Shown here piece after piece: positions 1-5,586 of a DNA stretch of 6,388 nucleotides. The stretch's first letter is position 1, and every line of letters begins with the position of its first letter. The notes beneath the pieces are model-generated. The model did not search any database. It was given only the letters and a program-made list of their open reading frames with translations, and was not told where the DNA came from. Origin of the DNA: Chloroflexota bacterium (GTDB lineage: Bacteria; Chloroflexota; Anaerolineae; Thermoflexales; Thermoflexaceae); the NCBI GenBank assembly GCA_030550075.1, contig JAUQQB010000168.1, positions 1 to 6,388 on the forward strand. Direction: 5' to 3'. Made by a program: the position numbers and the translations under genes.

Positions 1-17
1 GCGCGCCTTCGGCGCGC
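1..17. terminator. GC hairpin at left edge, probable terminator of an upstream gene
   Basis: Seen: a perfect 7-bp stem (GCGCGCC, 1-7, with GGCGCGC, 11-17) closed by a TTC loop. The stem is cut by the window edge, and the C-run that follows suggests it continues to the left. There is no T-tract on the plus side within view. I infer the end of a gene lying left of the window; it could equally be another member of the intergenic hairpins found in this window. Confidence 0.4.
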
Positions 18-44
18 CCCCAGATCCCCAACTTCCCTGTCCTC

Positions 45-73
45 CTCCCCACGCCCTGAAGGGTCGTGGGGAG
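45..73. repeat. GC-rich intergenic hairpin, CTCCCC-type
   Basis: Seen: CTCCCCACG (45-53) pairs with CGTGGGGAG (65-73). An inner CCC/GGG stem closes a TGAA loop, with one unpaired T at 64. The pyrimidine-rich left arm, purine-rich right arm and GAA-containing tip resemble the hairpins at 613-660, 5085-5127, 5629-5676 and 6254-6298. It lies in the leader of secG. It may be a dispersed palindromic repeat or a terminator for upstream transcription; no T-tract follows it. Confidence 0.55.
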
Positions 74-228
74 AGGCGAAAGAAAGGTGCCTGGCCCAGC
101 CCCAAATCAACCGGGGGGAGGGATCCCCGGACTCTCCTCTGGTGGAGGCCAATGGCCTAAGGCCTGCTTTACCTAATGGGAGAAACATCCAGATAGCAAC
201 CTGGTATCATGAACAGGAACCCTGATGT

Positions 229-234
229 GGAGGG
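229..234 (+). promoter_or_regulatory. Ribosome binding site that favours the GTG start of secG
   Basis: Seen: GGAGGG at 229-234, seven bases before GTG at 242. The in-frame ATG at 209 has no good Shine-Dalgarno sequence; the nearest purine-rich stretch, around 178-183, is too far away. This site is why the start was placed at 242. Confidence 0.6.
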
Positions 235-241
235 AAGGAGA

Positions 242-478
242 GTGATCACCGCCCTGAATATCGCTCAGATTTTGCTGGCGATCGCAGTAATCGCCATCAT
301 TCTGCTTCAAGCCGGATCTTCGCAGCTGGGAGGGGTCTTTGGGTTAGCAGATGTGGGGGTGCCCCGGAAGCGTCGAGGATTGGAGCGCACGGTCTTCAAC
401 CTCACGATCTTCCTGGCGGTCCTCTTTCTGATCCTGGCTGTGGTGAATGTAATCGTGACCGGGACCCCTGTGGGTTAG
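242..478 (+). CDS. secG: Preprotein translocase subunit SecG
   Basis: SecG is the small, non-essential third subunit of the SecYEG protein-conducting channel in the inner membrane; it stimulates SecA-driven export. Seen: 78 residues from the GTG start, a usual SecG length. There are two hydrophobic helices (about residues 4-23 and 51-72). Between them is the family's characteristic linker: LLQAGSSQLGGVFG (residues 21-34), followed by a basic stretch PRKRRGLER that would face the cytoplasm. The GTG at 242 has GGAGGG seven bases upstream. An in-frame ATG at 209 would add 11 polar residues ahead of the LNIAQ segment with which the family usually begins, and it lacks a ribosome site. The gene ends in TAG. 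The solute-binding protein gene follows on the same strand after 280 bases, so co-transcription is uncertain. Family assignment is firm; only the start is open. Confidence 0.92.
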   Translation: MITALNIAQILLAIAVIAIILLQAGSSQLGGVFGLADVGVPRKRRGLERTVFNLTIFLAVLFLILAVVNVIVTGTPVG

Positions 479-504
479 TGCAACCTATACCCTACGCTTG
501 TCTC

Positions 505-601
505 GTGATGACTCGAGGAGGGATAGGAATAGGCCTGTTGCGTCATCACCGTGAGGGGACTTTCGAGGTCAGGCGGGTCCCCTTCGGTGGTCTGCCCGAC
601 C
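505..601 (+). other. Possible structured leader RNA between secG and the solute-binding protein gene
   Basis: Seen: three overlapping pairings. (1) GTGATGAC (505-512) with GTCATCAC (542-549). (2) CACCG plus AGGGGAC (547-551, 554-560) with GTCCCCT plus CGGTG (577-583, 585-589), about 12 pairs with a small bulge. (3) GGTCaGGC (567-574) with GCCcGACC (594-601), one mismatch. Pairings 1 and 2 share bases 547-549, and pairing 3 uses the loop of 2, so they would compete or form a pseudoknot. I recognise no riboswitch class here. The interpretation as a regulatory leader is inference; in GC-rich DNA some of this pairing is expected by chance. Confidence 0.25.
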
Positions 602-612
602 CTAACGTCCTT

Positions 613-660
613 TTTCTCCCCCCTCCCCCAGTTCTTTGAGCTATGGGGAGGGGGGAGAAA
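613..660. repeat. Perfect 16-bp hairpin, CTCCCC-type
   Basis: Seen: left arm 613-628 (TTTCTCCCCCCTCCCC) is the exact complement of right arm 645-660. The 16-base loop holds a short AG/CT extension. One strand of each arm is purely pyrimidine and the other purely purine. It resembles the other intergenic hairpins in the window. It could stop transcription coming from secG, but a T-run precedes rather than follows the stem on the plus strand. Confidence 0.65.
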
Positions 661-758
661 CTTCTACGGACTTCTCCGACAGATGCTCACCGCGTTAATT
701 CCACACGGCACAGGTTTGCGGCAGAGTATATGACACCTGAAAGCCGAGAGATCCAGTG

Positions 759-2435
759 ATGGCTCCACGTTCCCGCTATCCCACCCTGGCTCGTGGGTTG
801 TATCTCCCACTGATCCTTGTGTTGCTCATGGCGCTCAGTCTGGGAGTGCTAATGGCCTCCCTGGCCCTCCGGGCGGGCGTGGAAACGGTCCCGGCGCGCG
901 GGGGGCACTACGTGGAGGCGATCGTGGGTCCGATCGCCACCCTGAACCCGCTTCAGATTCAACCCGGAGATCCGGAAGCGGACATTGCCCGCGTGATCTT
1001 CAACGGCTTGGTTCGGCTAGATGCTCAGGGGTTGCCGGAAGGGGACTTGGCCCAGCGCTGGGAGGTCTCTGAGGACGGGTTGCGCTATACCTTCTACCTG
1101 CGCCCAAATGTCCGCTGGCATGATGGAGCCCCGCTGACCGCAGAGGATGTCCTGTTCACCGTGCGCCTGTTGCAGTCCCCGGATCTCCCGGGACCCCCGG
1201 AACACGCGCGCCTCTGGCAATCCATCGAGGTCGTTCCGGTGAACAGCCTGACGGTGCAGTTCCGGTTACCGGAGCCGCTGGCGCTCTTCCCAGATCTTTT
1301 GACTTTTGGAATCCTGCCGGCTCATTCCCTGCGTGATGTGCCGCCCGCTCAGATCCCCACACATCCGTTCAATCTAAATCCGATTGGTACTGGCCCTTAT
1401 CGGGTGGCATCCGTGCATGTAGAGGAAGGCCGGATCCAGCGGGTGGTTCTTGCCGCCAACTCCTCTTATTTCCGCGGCCCGCCTTTGCTGGAGCAAGTGG
1501 AGTTCCGCATTTTCCCGGACACCCGCACCGCTCTCCTGGCCTATCGAGCGGGGGAAGTCCAGGCCATTGCCCGCATCTCCCCTGCAGATCTGAATCAGAT
1601 CCGCGCGTTACCTTCTCTGAATTTGTTCTCGGCCATCCTTTCGAGTTACCAGGTTATCCTGCTGAATCACGCCTCTCCTCTATTCCGCGAGCAGGAAGTG
1701 CGGGAAGCCCTCTGGCTGGCCCTGGATCGCCAGCGCCTGATCGATCAGTTCCTGGCCGGTCAGGGGGTGATCGCCGACAGTCCGATCCTGCCCGGTAACT
1801 GGGCCTATCATCCTCAACTTCCGTCCATTCCGTATGATCCGGAGAAAGCGCGGGCGATGCTGGAAGCGCGGGGCTGGGTGATCCCCGAGGGAGGAACGGT
1901 GCGGCAAAAGGGAGACCTGACGCTGCGCTTCCGCCTGGCCGCGAGTGCCGATGGCTTTCATGACCTCATCGCTCAGGAGATCGCCCGACAGTGGCGGGCG
2001 CTCGGGATCGCCGTTGATGTGGATCCCATCCCAGGGGATCTGGTGGAGCAGATCCTGGCTCCTCATCGGTTTGACGCCGCGCTGGTGGAGCTGATGGTCC
2101 CGGGAGATCCTGACCCTTACCCTTTCTGGCATGAAACGCAGGTGGATTCCGGGCAGAACTATAGCGGGTTCAGGGATCGGGACATCAGCGAGGTCATCGA
2201 GGAAGCCCGTCGAACGCTGGATATCGTCCGTCGCCGGGAGCTCTACTGGCGCTTCCAGGAGCTGTTTCAGGAAAAGGTTCCCGCGATCCTGCTCTTCTAT
2301 CCGGTTTACACGTTTGTCGTGGATGAGCAGATCTCTGGAATCCAGGTAGGAGCACTGTTCAACTCGCCCGCGGATCGTTTTGAGGGAATCACAGAGTGGT
2401 ATACTCTGGTCCGCCGTCGGATCATTGTGCGATAG
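759..2435 (+). CDS. Peptide-type ABC transporter solute-binding protein (family 5, DppA/OppA-like)
   Basis: Extracytoplasmic receptor that captures peptides or similar solutes and delivers them to an ABC importer. Seen: 558 residues, typical for the family. A hydrophobic anchor lies at about residues 14-37, followed by the usual early segment leading to ATLNPL. The family signature W-x-DG-x-PLTAEDVLF lies near residues 120-132, and GTGPYRV near 210-216. Late segments YDPEKARAMLEARGW and FRDRDISEVIEEARR also fit. There is no cysteine at the end of the hydrophobic segment and so no lipobox; the protein probably stays tethered by an uncleaved helix or is cut by signal peptidase I. The start is GTG (756) or the adjacent ATG (759); I prefer the ATG, with GAGAG at 746-750. 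No permease or ATPase gene lies beside it, so its transporter partner and substrate are unknown. Stop is TAG. Confidence 0.9.
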   Translation: MAPRSRYPTLARGLYLPLILVLLMALSLGVLMASLALRAGVETVPARGGHYVEAIVGPIATLNPLQIQPGDPEADIARVIFNGLVRLDAQGLPEGDLAQRWEVSEDGLRYTFYLRPNVRWHDGAPLTAEDVLFTVRLLQSPDLPGPPEHARLWQSIEVVPVNSLTVQFRLPEPLALFPDLLTFGILPAHSLRDVPPAQIPTHPFNLNPIGTGPYRVASVHVEEGRIQRVVLAANSSYFRGPPLLEQVEFRIFPDTRTALLAYRAGEVQAIARISPADLNQIRALPSLNLFSAILSSYQVILLNHASPLFREQEVREALWLALDRQRLIDQFLAGQGVIADSPILPGNWAYHPQLPSIPYDPEKARAMLEARGWVIPEGGTVRQKGDLTLRFRLAASADGFHDLIAQEIARQWRALGIAVDVDPIPGDLVEQILAPHRFDAALVELMVPGDPDPYPFWHETQVDSGQNYSGFRDRDISEVIEEARRTLDIVRRRELYWRFQELFQEKVPAILLFYPVYTFVVDEQISGIQVGALFNSPADRFEGITEWYTLVRRRIIVR

Positions 2436-2494
2436 AGCAGAGAACGCGGATCATCACCACGCGAATCCCCAAGAGCCCATTTATTTTTGAGGCT

Positions 2495-2521
2495 GGGCCG
2501 GGCGCCGAAAGCGCCCAGCCC
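2495..2521. terminator. GC hairpin downstream of the solute-binding protein gene
   Basis: Seen: GGGCcGGGCGC (2495-2505) pairs with GCGCCCaGCCC (2511-2521), one mismatch, around a CGAAA loop. It is framed by a further TGAGGCT (2488-2494) / AGCCTCA (2531-2537) pair. It lies 60 bases past the TAG of the upstream gene and before the ribosome site of the thioredoxin-like gene. No T-tract follows, so it may only weaken read-through or protect the mRNA end. Confidence 0.45.
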
Positions 2522-2566
2522 AAGAACCTGAGCCTCATCAATGGGCCTTTTGGATTATGGGAAGAG

Positions 2567-2573
2567 AAGGAGG
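2567..2573 (+). promoter_or_regulatory. Strong ribosome binding site of the thioredoxin-like gene
   Basis: Seen: AAGGAGG, six bases before ATG at 2580. It selects this ATG over the in-frame ATG at 2541, which has no comparable site and would add 13 polar, basic residues ahead of the first membrane segment. A strong, well-spaced site argues that the gene is meant to be translated despite the internal UGA. Confidence 0.75.
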
Positions 2574-2579
2574 AGTGAT

Positions 2580-3083
2580 ATGGAGCCCATAGAGTTCCTT
2601 AATCGCCACTCATTTCTAGTGTTCGGTGGTCTGGCGTTGGTAGGGCTGGGCGCCTTTTTGTTGTTCCGCCGAGCCGGATGGATCGGATGGGGGCTCTGGG
2701 CCCTCGCCTTGATCGCTCTGGCGGTTTTCTGGCTCTCCATGCGAACTCGTCCTTCTCAATCTTTCGCCTCGCAGGCGGAGATCGAAGCCGCCTTGCAATC
2801 CGGACGGCCTGTGCTCGTTTACTGGTTCTCTAATTATTGACTGGGCTGCCTGTCTCTTCAGCCTGCCGTGCGCAGGATTGAGCGGGAATGGCGTCAGGGG
2901 AAGGTGCTCTATGTGGAGGCCTTAAGCCCTGCAGGGCGATCCTTCGGGAGGACGTATGGATTACGCCTCACGCCATCCTTTGCGTTATTCGATGGGCAAG
3001 GACGCCTGATTCGCATCTGGATGGGAACAGCAGGAGTTCCGACTCGAGTGGACCTGGAGAAAAGCCTTCGAGGAGAGCCATGA
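2580..3083 (+). CDS. Membrane-anchored thioredoxin-fold protein, probable selenoprotein (UGA at codon 87, U-L-G-C motif)
   Basis: Predicted thiol/selenol redox protein at the membrane. Seen: reading through one UGA gives 167 residues. Two hydrophobic helices (about 12-29 and 36-53) precede a thioredoxin domain. RPVLVYWFSNY (76-86) is the strand leading to the active site. UGA is codon 87, then L-G-C with Cys90, then a helix LSLQPAVRRIEREW. YGLRLTPSF (126-134) carries the family's cis-proline (Pro132), followed by LFDGQGRLIRIWMG. In thioredoxins the active site is CxxC; here the UGA sits exactly at the first cysteine. The frame is the same before and after it, and no other stop occurs until the TGA at 3081-3083. 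Inference: selenocysteine insertion, helped by a hairpin just downstream. Alternatives are a recent nonsense mutation, a TGC-to-TGA sequencing error, or a truncated product of 86 residues. An automatic caller would split it into 2580-2840 and a fragment starting at 2868 or later. Thioredoxin-fold assignment is firm; selenoprotein status is likely but unproven. Confidence 0.72.
2838..2876 (+). promoter_or_regulatory. Candidate selenocysteine UGA with downstream bacterial SECIS-like hairpin
   Basis: Seen: UGA at 2838-2840. Downstream, CCTGC (2862-2866) pairs with GCAGG (2872-2876) around a five-base loop CGTGC, whose second base is G (2868), 27 bases past the UGA. Bacterial SECIS elements lie inside the coding region just after the UGA, with a small apical loop having a G among its first bases; this one fits that general pattern. 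A competing hairpin, TGGGCTG (2842-2848) with CAGCCTG (2859-2865), overlaps it. The stem is short, so this is supportive rather than decisive. Confidence 0.45.
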
Positions 3084-3100
3084 AAATATCAGGCCTCTCA

Positions 3101-3141
3101 GGGTAAGACAAGGCATGCCTCGCCCCTGCCCGGGTCTTCCC
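3101..3141. terminator. Possible bidirectional terminator between convergent genes
   Basis: Seen: GGGtAAGAC (3101-3109, one bulged T) pairs with GTCTTCCC (3134-3141). The loop contains a palindrome AGGCATGCCT. It lies between the stop of the thioredoxin-like gene (3083) and the stop of the minus-strand gene (3145), a place where a shared terminator is expected. There is no clear T-tract on either strand, so confidence is low. Confidence 0.3.
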
Positions 3142-3144
3142 AGG

Positions 3145-3786
3145 TTATACATCCCGTTGTGGGGGAAGTAAAGACCAGCCTCGTCGTCCAAGCCAGCGAG
3201 CGAGCTCTGTTGCCACCAGCCAAGCGCTGGCCTCAAAGAAGGCATAGGTTCGGCGTACAGAATCCGGGAGTGCGGCCTCCAAATCCGCGTTCTCGGCCAC
3301 CCAGACCACGTGCTCCATCTCCTCAATCCGATCCAGCACCTCCCCCGGGGTGCCCGGCACTGGGATGTCCGCATAGCTGGGACGGCGCTGGTGGGGGAAG
3401 GTCACCGCGTAATCCGGCAGGCGAGGTAAGATTCCCATCGCAATATAAGCATGGTGGAAAAAGAAAATTTGATCGCCCGGGCGGGCCAGCTCAAAAGCCG
3501 GTATAAACCGGAAACCCGCCGCTTCCCAGGCCGACCAGTCCACCATGACCCGATCGACCAGGGCGCGCAATTCGGCCAGCGAGGGAACCGCAGAAGTGCG
3601 CAGACTAAGGATAAATCCCTCCCGGACCTCTGAGAGGTGATCGAGGGCGTGATGAAGGGTCGCCTGAGCCTTCTCCGGCAATGGATCCCTATAGATCCGG
3701 CGGGCGAGGGCCGTCCGGGTCTGTTCCGCCAGTTGCCCAAGCGCCTGCAACGCCTGAAGACCGGCGCGCAGATCCCACAATTGCAT
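3145..3786 (-). CDS. Hypothetical protein, 213 residues
   Basis: I do not recognise a family. Seen: a soluble-looking protein rich in Ala, Leu, Arg and Trp, mostly helical in appearance, with no signal peptide, no membrane span and no cysteine. Notable segments are FELARPGDQIFFFHHAYIAMGILPRLPDYAV in the middle, described here only by its ends FELARPG and LPDYAV; VVWVAENADLEAALPDSV; and FFEASAWLVATELARWLG near the C-terminus. The start chosen is ATG at 3786, with AAAAGG about nine bases upstream. A GTG at 3795 would add three residues but sits almost on top of the AAAAGG. The gene ends in TAA and converges with the thioredoxin-like gene. It lies 112 bases downstream of the luciferase-like gene on the same strand, separated from it by a strong hairpin, so it may be transcribed on its own. 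Length and codon use support a real gene. Confidence 0.75.
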   Translation of the reverse strand: MQLWDLRAGLQALQALGQLAEQTRTALARRIYRDPLPEKAQATLHHALDHLSEVREGFILSLRTSAVPSLAELRALVDRVMVDWSAWEAAGFRFIPAFELARPGDQIFFFHHAYIAMGILPRLPDYAVTFPHQRRPSYADIPVPGTPGEVLDRIEEMEHVVWVAENADLEAALPDSVRRTYAFFEASAWLVATELARWLGRRGWSLLPPQRDV

Positions 3787-3846
3787 CCGCCTCACCCTTT
3801 TCTATTAGGGTTCAAATGCGACATGCCTGGTTGTAGACCCGGGGTG

Positions 3847-3889
3847 GGAGGTGATGGCTGGGGGGCGAAGCCCCCCAGCCATCACCTCC
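3847..3889. terminator. Perfect 20-bp hairpin between two minus-strand genes
   Basis: Seen: left arm 3847-3866 is the exact reverse complement of right arm 3870-3889, with a GAA loop (TTC on the minus strand). It begins 10 bases past the stop of the luciferase-like gene, in the position of a terminator for that gene, but no T-tract follows on the minus strand. The TGATGGCTGGGGGGC arm differs from the CTCCCC-type hairpins elsewhere. It may be a terminator, an mRNA-stabilising end or a palindromic repeat. Confidence 0.6.
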
Positions 3890-3898
3890 TATATGATC

Positions 3899-4816
3899 TT
3901 AACGCTCCAAAACCGCTCGCGCCAGATGCTCCAGGCCATCCAGATCATCCAGATCCAGCCACTGGAGCATGAGGCATTCCACGCCAGCCTCGCCAAGGCG
4001 CTCGATCTGTTCGCGGATCTCCGATGGGGTGCCGATCAACACCCCTCGGGCCCGTAGAACTTCCTCTGAGCGTCCGCCCAGCTTGCGACGGACTTCCGTC
4101 GGATCCCGGCCGAAAACCAGCCCGGTCATGAGGGAGCGGCGGATCCGTTCGAACGGTCGCCCCTCCTGAGCCAGATATTCATTTAGCTGCGCATTCAGCA
4201 TCCGGAAACGTTCAAGAGGGACCATGACTGCGTTCCATTCATCGGCGTAACGGGCCGCGATCGCCAGGGTCTGACGAAGCCCATTGCCGCCGATTAGCAG
4301 CGGCGGGCCGCCCGGGCGCTGTGGACGGGGTCGTAGCGTAGCGCCTTTCAACTGGAAAAACCGTCCTCGGAAGTCCACAGGTTCTGGGCTGCGCAGCAGG
4401 CGATCGATCACCTCCACCCCCTCTCGAAAGCGGATAAATCGCTCTCGAAGCGGGAGCAAATCGAATCCGAACATCTCATGCTCCCGAACCTGCCATCCCG
4501 CTCCCAGACCGAGGATCAGGCGCCCGCCGGAGAGATCATCCACAGCTGCCGCCATCCATGCCGTGAAGACCGGATGACGAAAAGAAAGGGGTGTAACCAG
4601 GGGGCCGAAGGTCAGGCGCCGGGTGTGGCCGGCCAACCAGGTCAGGGAGATCCATAGCTCCAGCGCGTCCAGATCAGGAGGATCCGGGTTCGTAAAATGG
4701 TCGGAACGGAAGAGGCCATAGAACCCCAGATCTTCGGCAGCCCGGGCGATCCGTTGCCATCGCGACCAGTTCAGGCCATTCTGCCCTTCGATCATCAACG
4801 CGATCTCTGGTTTCAT
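3899..4816 (-). CDS. Luciferase-like (LLM class) oxidoreductase, probably F420-dependent
   Basis: Member of the bacterial luciferase superfamily of TIM-barrel flavin (FMN or F420) oxidoreductases; the substrate cannot be told from sequence. Seen: 305 residues, a usual length. The start MKPEIALMIEGQNGLNW is followed by AAEDLGFYGLFRSDHF (about 26-41), the typical first strand and helix with the substrate- and cofactor-side SDH segment. Then come LTFGPLVTPLSFRHP, the cofactor-loop region, and DLSGGRLILGLGAGW, the most conserved motif of the family. Later motifs are RPRPQRPGGPPLLIGG and ARYADEWN. The C-terminal LIGTPSEIREQIERLGEAGVE is also standard for F420-type members. ATG at 4816 was chosen because GGAG lies six bases upstream; a TTG at 4828 would bypass that site. 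The stop is TAA. The F420 preference is inferred from overall resemblance to actinobacterial and Chloroflexota LLM enzymes. No F420 gene is nearby. Confidence 0.88.
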   Translation of the reverse strand: MKPEIALMIEGQNGLNWSRWQRIARAAEDLGFYGLFRSDHFTNPDPPDLDALELWISLTWLAGHTRRLTFGPLVTPLSFRHPVFTAWMAAAVDDLSGGRLILGLGAGWQVREHEMFGFDLLPLRERFIRFREGVEVIDRLLRSPEPVDFRGRFFQLKGATLRPRPQRPGGPPLLIGGNGLRQTLAIAARYADEWNAVMVPLERFRMLNAQLNEYLAQEGRPFERIRRSLMTGLVFGRDPTEVRRKLGGRSEEVLRARGVLIGTPSEIREQIERLGEAGVECLMLQWLDLDDLDGLEHLARAVLER

Positions 4817-4886
4817 AGCGCTCTCCAAAGTGAGAATTGAGGCGGTCTACACCCCCCATGTCTGGATCCTTGGGAATTTGCGGGAT

Positions 4887-4930
4887 GATGAGATACTGCG
4901 CTCCCATATGTGAGGGCGCAGTATCTCATT
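4887..4930. repeat. Long palindrome upstream of the luciferase-like gene
   Basis: Seen: TGAGATACTGCGC (4889-4901) pairs perfectly with GCGCAGTATCTCA (4916-4928), extended by A-T and G-T pairs outward and T-G and C-G pairs inward, around a loop containing CATATG. It starts about 70 bases upstream of the luciferase-like start codon. It could be an operator, a leader hairpin of that gene, or a terminator without a U-tract. It is unlike the CTCCCC-type hairpins in base composition. Confidence 0.55.
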
Positions 4931-5084
4931 AACGTCAGATATAGGTCTCGTTGAGCAAAGCACCCCGGAAAATCCCAGAGAGCCCTGGCAGATCCTCGAT
5001 TTCGGTCAGTGACCGATTGAAGCGGTAGCAATTCCTTTATCCCAGGCATTTTTGAGGCAGGCGGGGCTGCTCCAAAATATTCAA

Positions 5085-5127
5085 TTTCTCCCTCCTCGCG
5101 GCCCGAAGGGCCGCGAGGAGGGAGAAA
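5085..5127. repeat. Perfect 20-bp hairpin, CTCCCT/CGCGGCCC-type
   Basis: Seen: arms 5085-5104 and 5108-5127 are exact complements with a GAA loop; the outer ends are TTTCTCC and GGAGAAA. The tip GCGGCCCGAAGG is shared with the hairpin at 6254-6298. It lies in the 536-base gap between the luciferase-like gene and the non-coding RNA, where I see no gene. A second, weaker pairing, GAGGCCTG (5135-5142) with CAGGCCTC (5161-5168), follows directly, and CTCCTCGCG recurs at 5092-5100 and 5167-5175. I interpret it as a dispersed palindromic repeat. Confidence 0.65.
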
Positions 5128-5317
5128 GGGAGGAGAGGCCTGCTCCTGACGCTTATAGATCAGGCCTCCTCGCGATTTGTGGATCAAACCCAGGTGTCTG
5201 TTAGCAGAGAACCCCATTTTTCCCCTTGAAGGCTTTAAGGGGCCGGGGGCCGCCATGGGCATCTTTCAGGCACCGCTCCCCATTTCACAGGAGCCTGAGC
5301 AAGCCATGGGGCGACAC

Positions 5318-5346
5318 TTGCCTTTCCTGCAAATCTTATCTACAAT
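5318..5346 (+). promoter_or_regulatory. Sigma70-type promoter of the non-coding RNA
   Basis: Seen: -35 TTGCCT (5318-5323), 17-base spacer, -10 TACAAT (5341-5346). This is the best promoter match in the window. The expected start is about 5352-5354, directly at the beginning of the paired 5' end of the RNA, which makes promoter and RNA support each other. Confidence 0.8.
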
Positions 5347-5352
5347 GAAAGT

Positions 5353-5545
5353 AGCCCGGCCATGTGCGTGAGGTCGTGCTCAGCGGCTTGCGCCAACACC
5401 CTTTAAAGAGGGGGCCGGACTCTGGCCCGGGGACGCGTTAGACGGCCTGCGCGCGAGGCACGTTAAGGCGGCAACCGGCAGGAGGCCCCCACCTGAGCGA
5501 GAGGGTGCATAAGCCCGGCGGCCCACGGCATGGCGGGGCTTTTTT
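5353..5545 (+). ncRNA. ssrS: Structured small RNA, probable 6S RNA
   Basis: 6S RNA mimics an open promoter and binds the housekeeping RNA polymerase. Seen: an RNA of about 190 nt with its own promoter and terminator and no open frame of note. Its two ends pair: AGCCC and GCCATG near 5353-5363 with CATGGC and GGGCT at 5529-5540, then CGTG (5367-5370) with CACG (5524-5527). Moving inward, all nested: GGCTT (5385-5389) with AAGCC (5511-5515), CACCCT (5397-5402) with AGGGTG (5502-5507), GGGGGCC (5410-5416) with GGCCCCC (5484-5490), and a terminal hairpin GCCT/AGGC near 5445-5459. The unpaired 5371-5384 faces 5516-5523 as an internal bubble. A rod of this length with paired ends and a bubble is the 6S architecture. 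The tRNA-like end of tmRNA, the SRP tip motif and RNase P signatures are absent. That it is an RNA gene is well supported; the 6S name is inference from shape. Confidence 0.62.
5524..5545 (+). terminator. Rho-independent terminator of the non-coding RNA
   Basis: Seen: the GC-rich 3' strand CACGGCATGGCGGGGCT is followed at once by a run of six T (5540-5545). Unusually, its partner is mainly the 5' end of the same RNA (5353-5370), with a local alternative AAGCCC (5511-5516) / GGGCTT (5536-5541). It is the only hairpin in the window with a proper T-tract. Confidence 0.75.
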
Positions 5546-5586
5546 GTTTAGGAGTTACGCAGTTAGCCTTCTTCTCGGGTTTCTAG

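Noticed and set aside
2541..2840. Thioredoxin-like gene as a simple 99-residue protein ending at TGA 2840
   Set aside because: The product would be cut right before the active-site cysteine, while the same frame continues with the missing half of the fold. The ATG at 2541 also lacks a ribosome site.
2838..2840. Genome-wide reassignment of UGA to an amino acid
   Set aside because: TGA serves as the natural stop of the same gene (3081-3083) and of the gene at 5793-6152, where read-through is not called for.
3159..3506. Plus-strand open frames opposite the genes at 3145-3786 and 3899-4816
   Set aside because: Pro/Arg/Ser-rich products typical of antisense frames in GC-rich DNA; the minus-strand frames have family motifs or balanced composition.
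3805..3840. GGTTCAAATGC as a tRNA T-loop
   Set aside because: No acceptor stem, D-arm or anticodon arm can be built around it on either strand.
4817..5262. Open frame on the minus strand at about 4813-5262
   Set aside because: It overlaps the start of the luciferase-like gene, runs through a palindrome and a 20-bp hairpin, and its product resembles no protein in composition.
5353..5545. The small RNA as SRP RNA, tmRNA, RNase P RNA or a known riboswitch
   Set aside because: The SRP tip motif (GGAAG..AGCAGCC type), a tRNA-like T-loop with CCA end, and the RNase P conserved stretches were looked for and not found. No gene follows on the plus strand that it could control.
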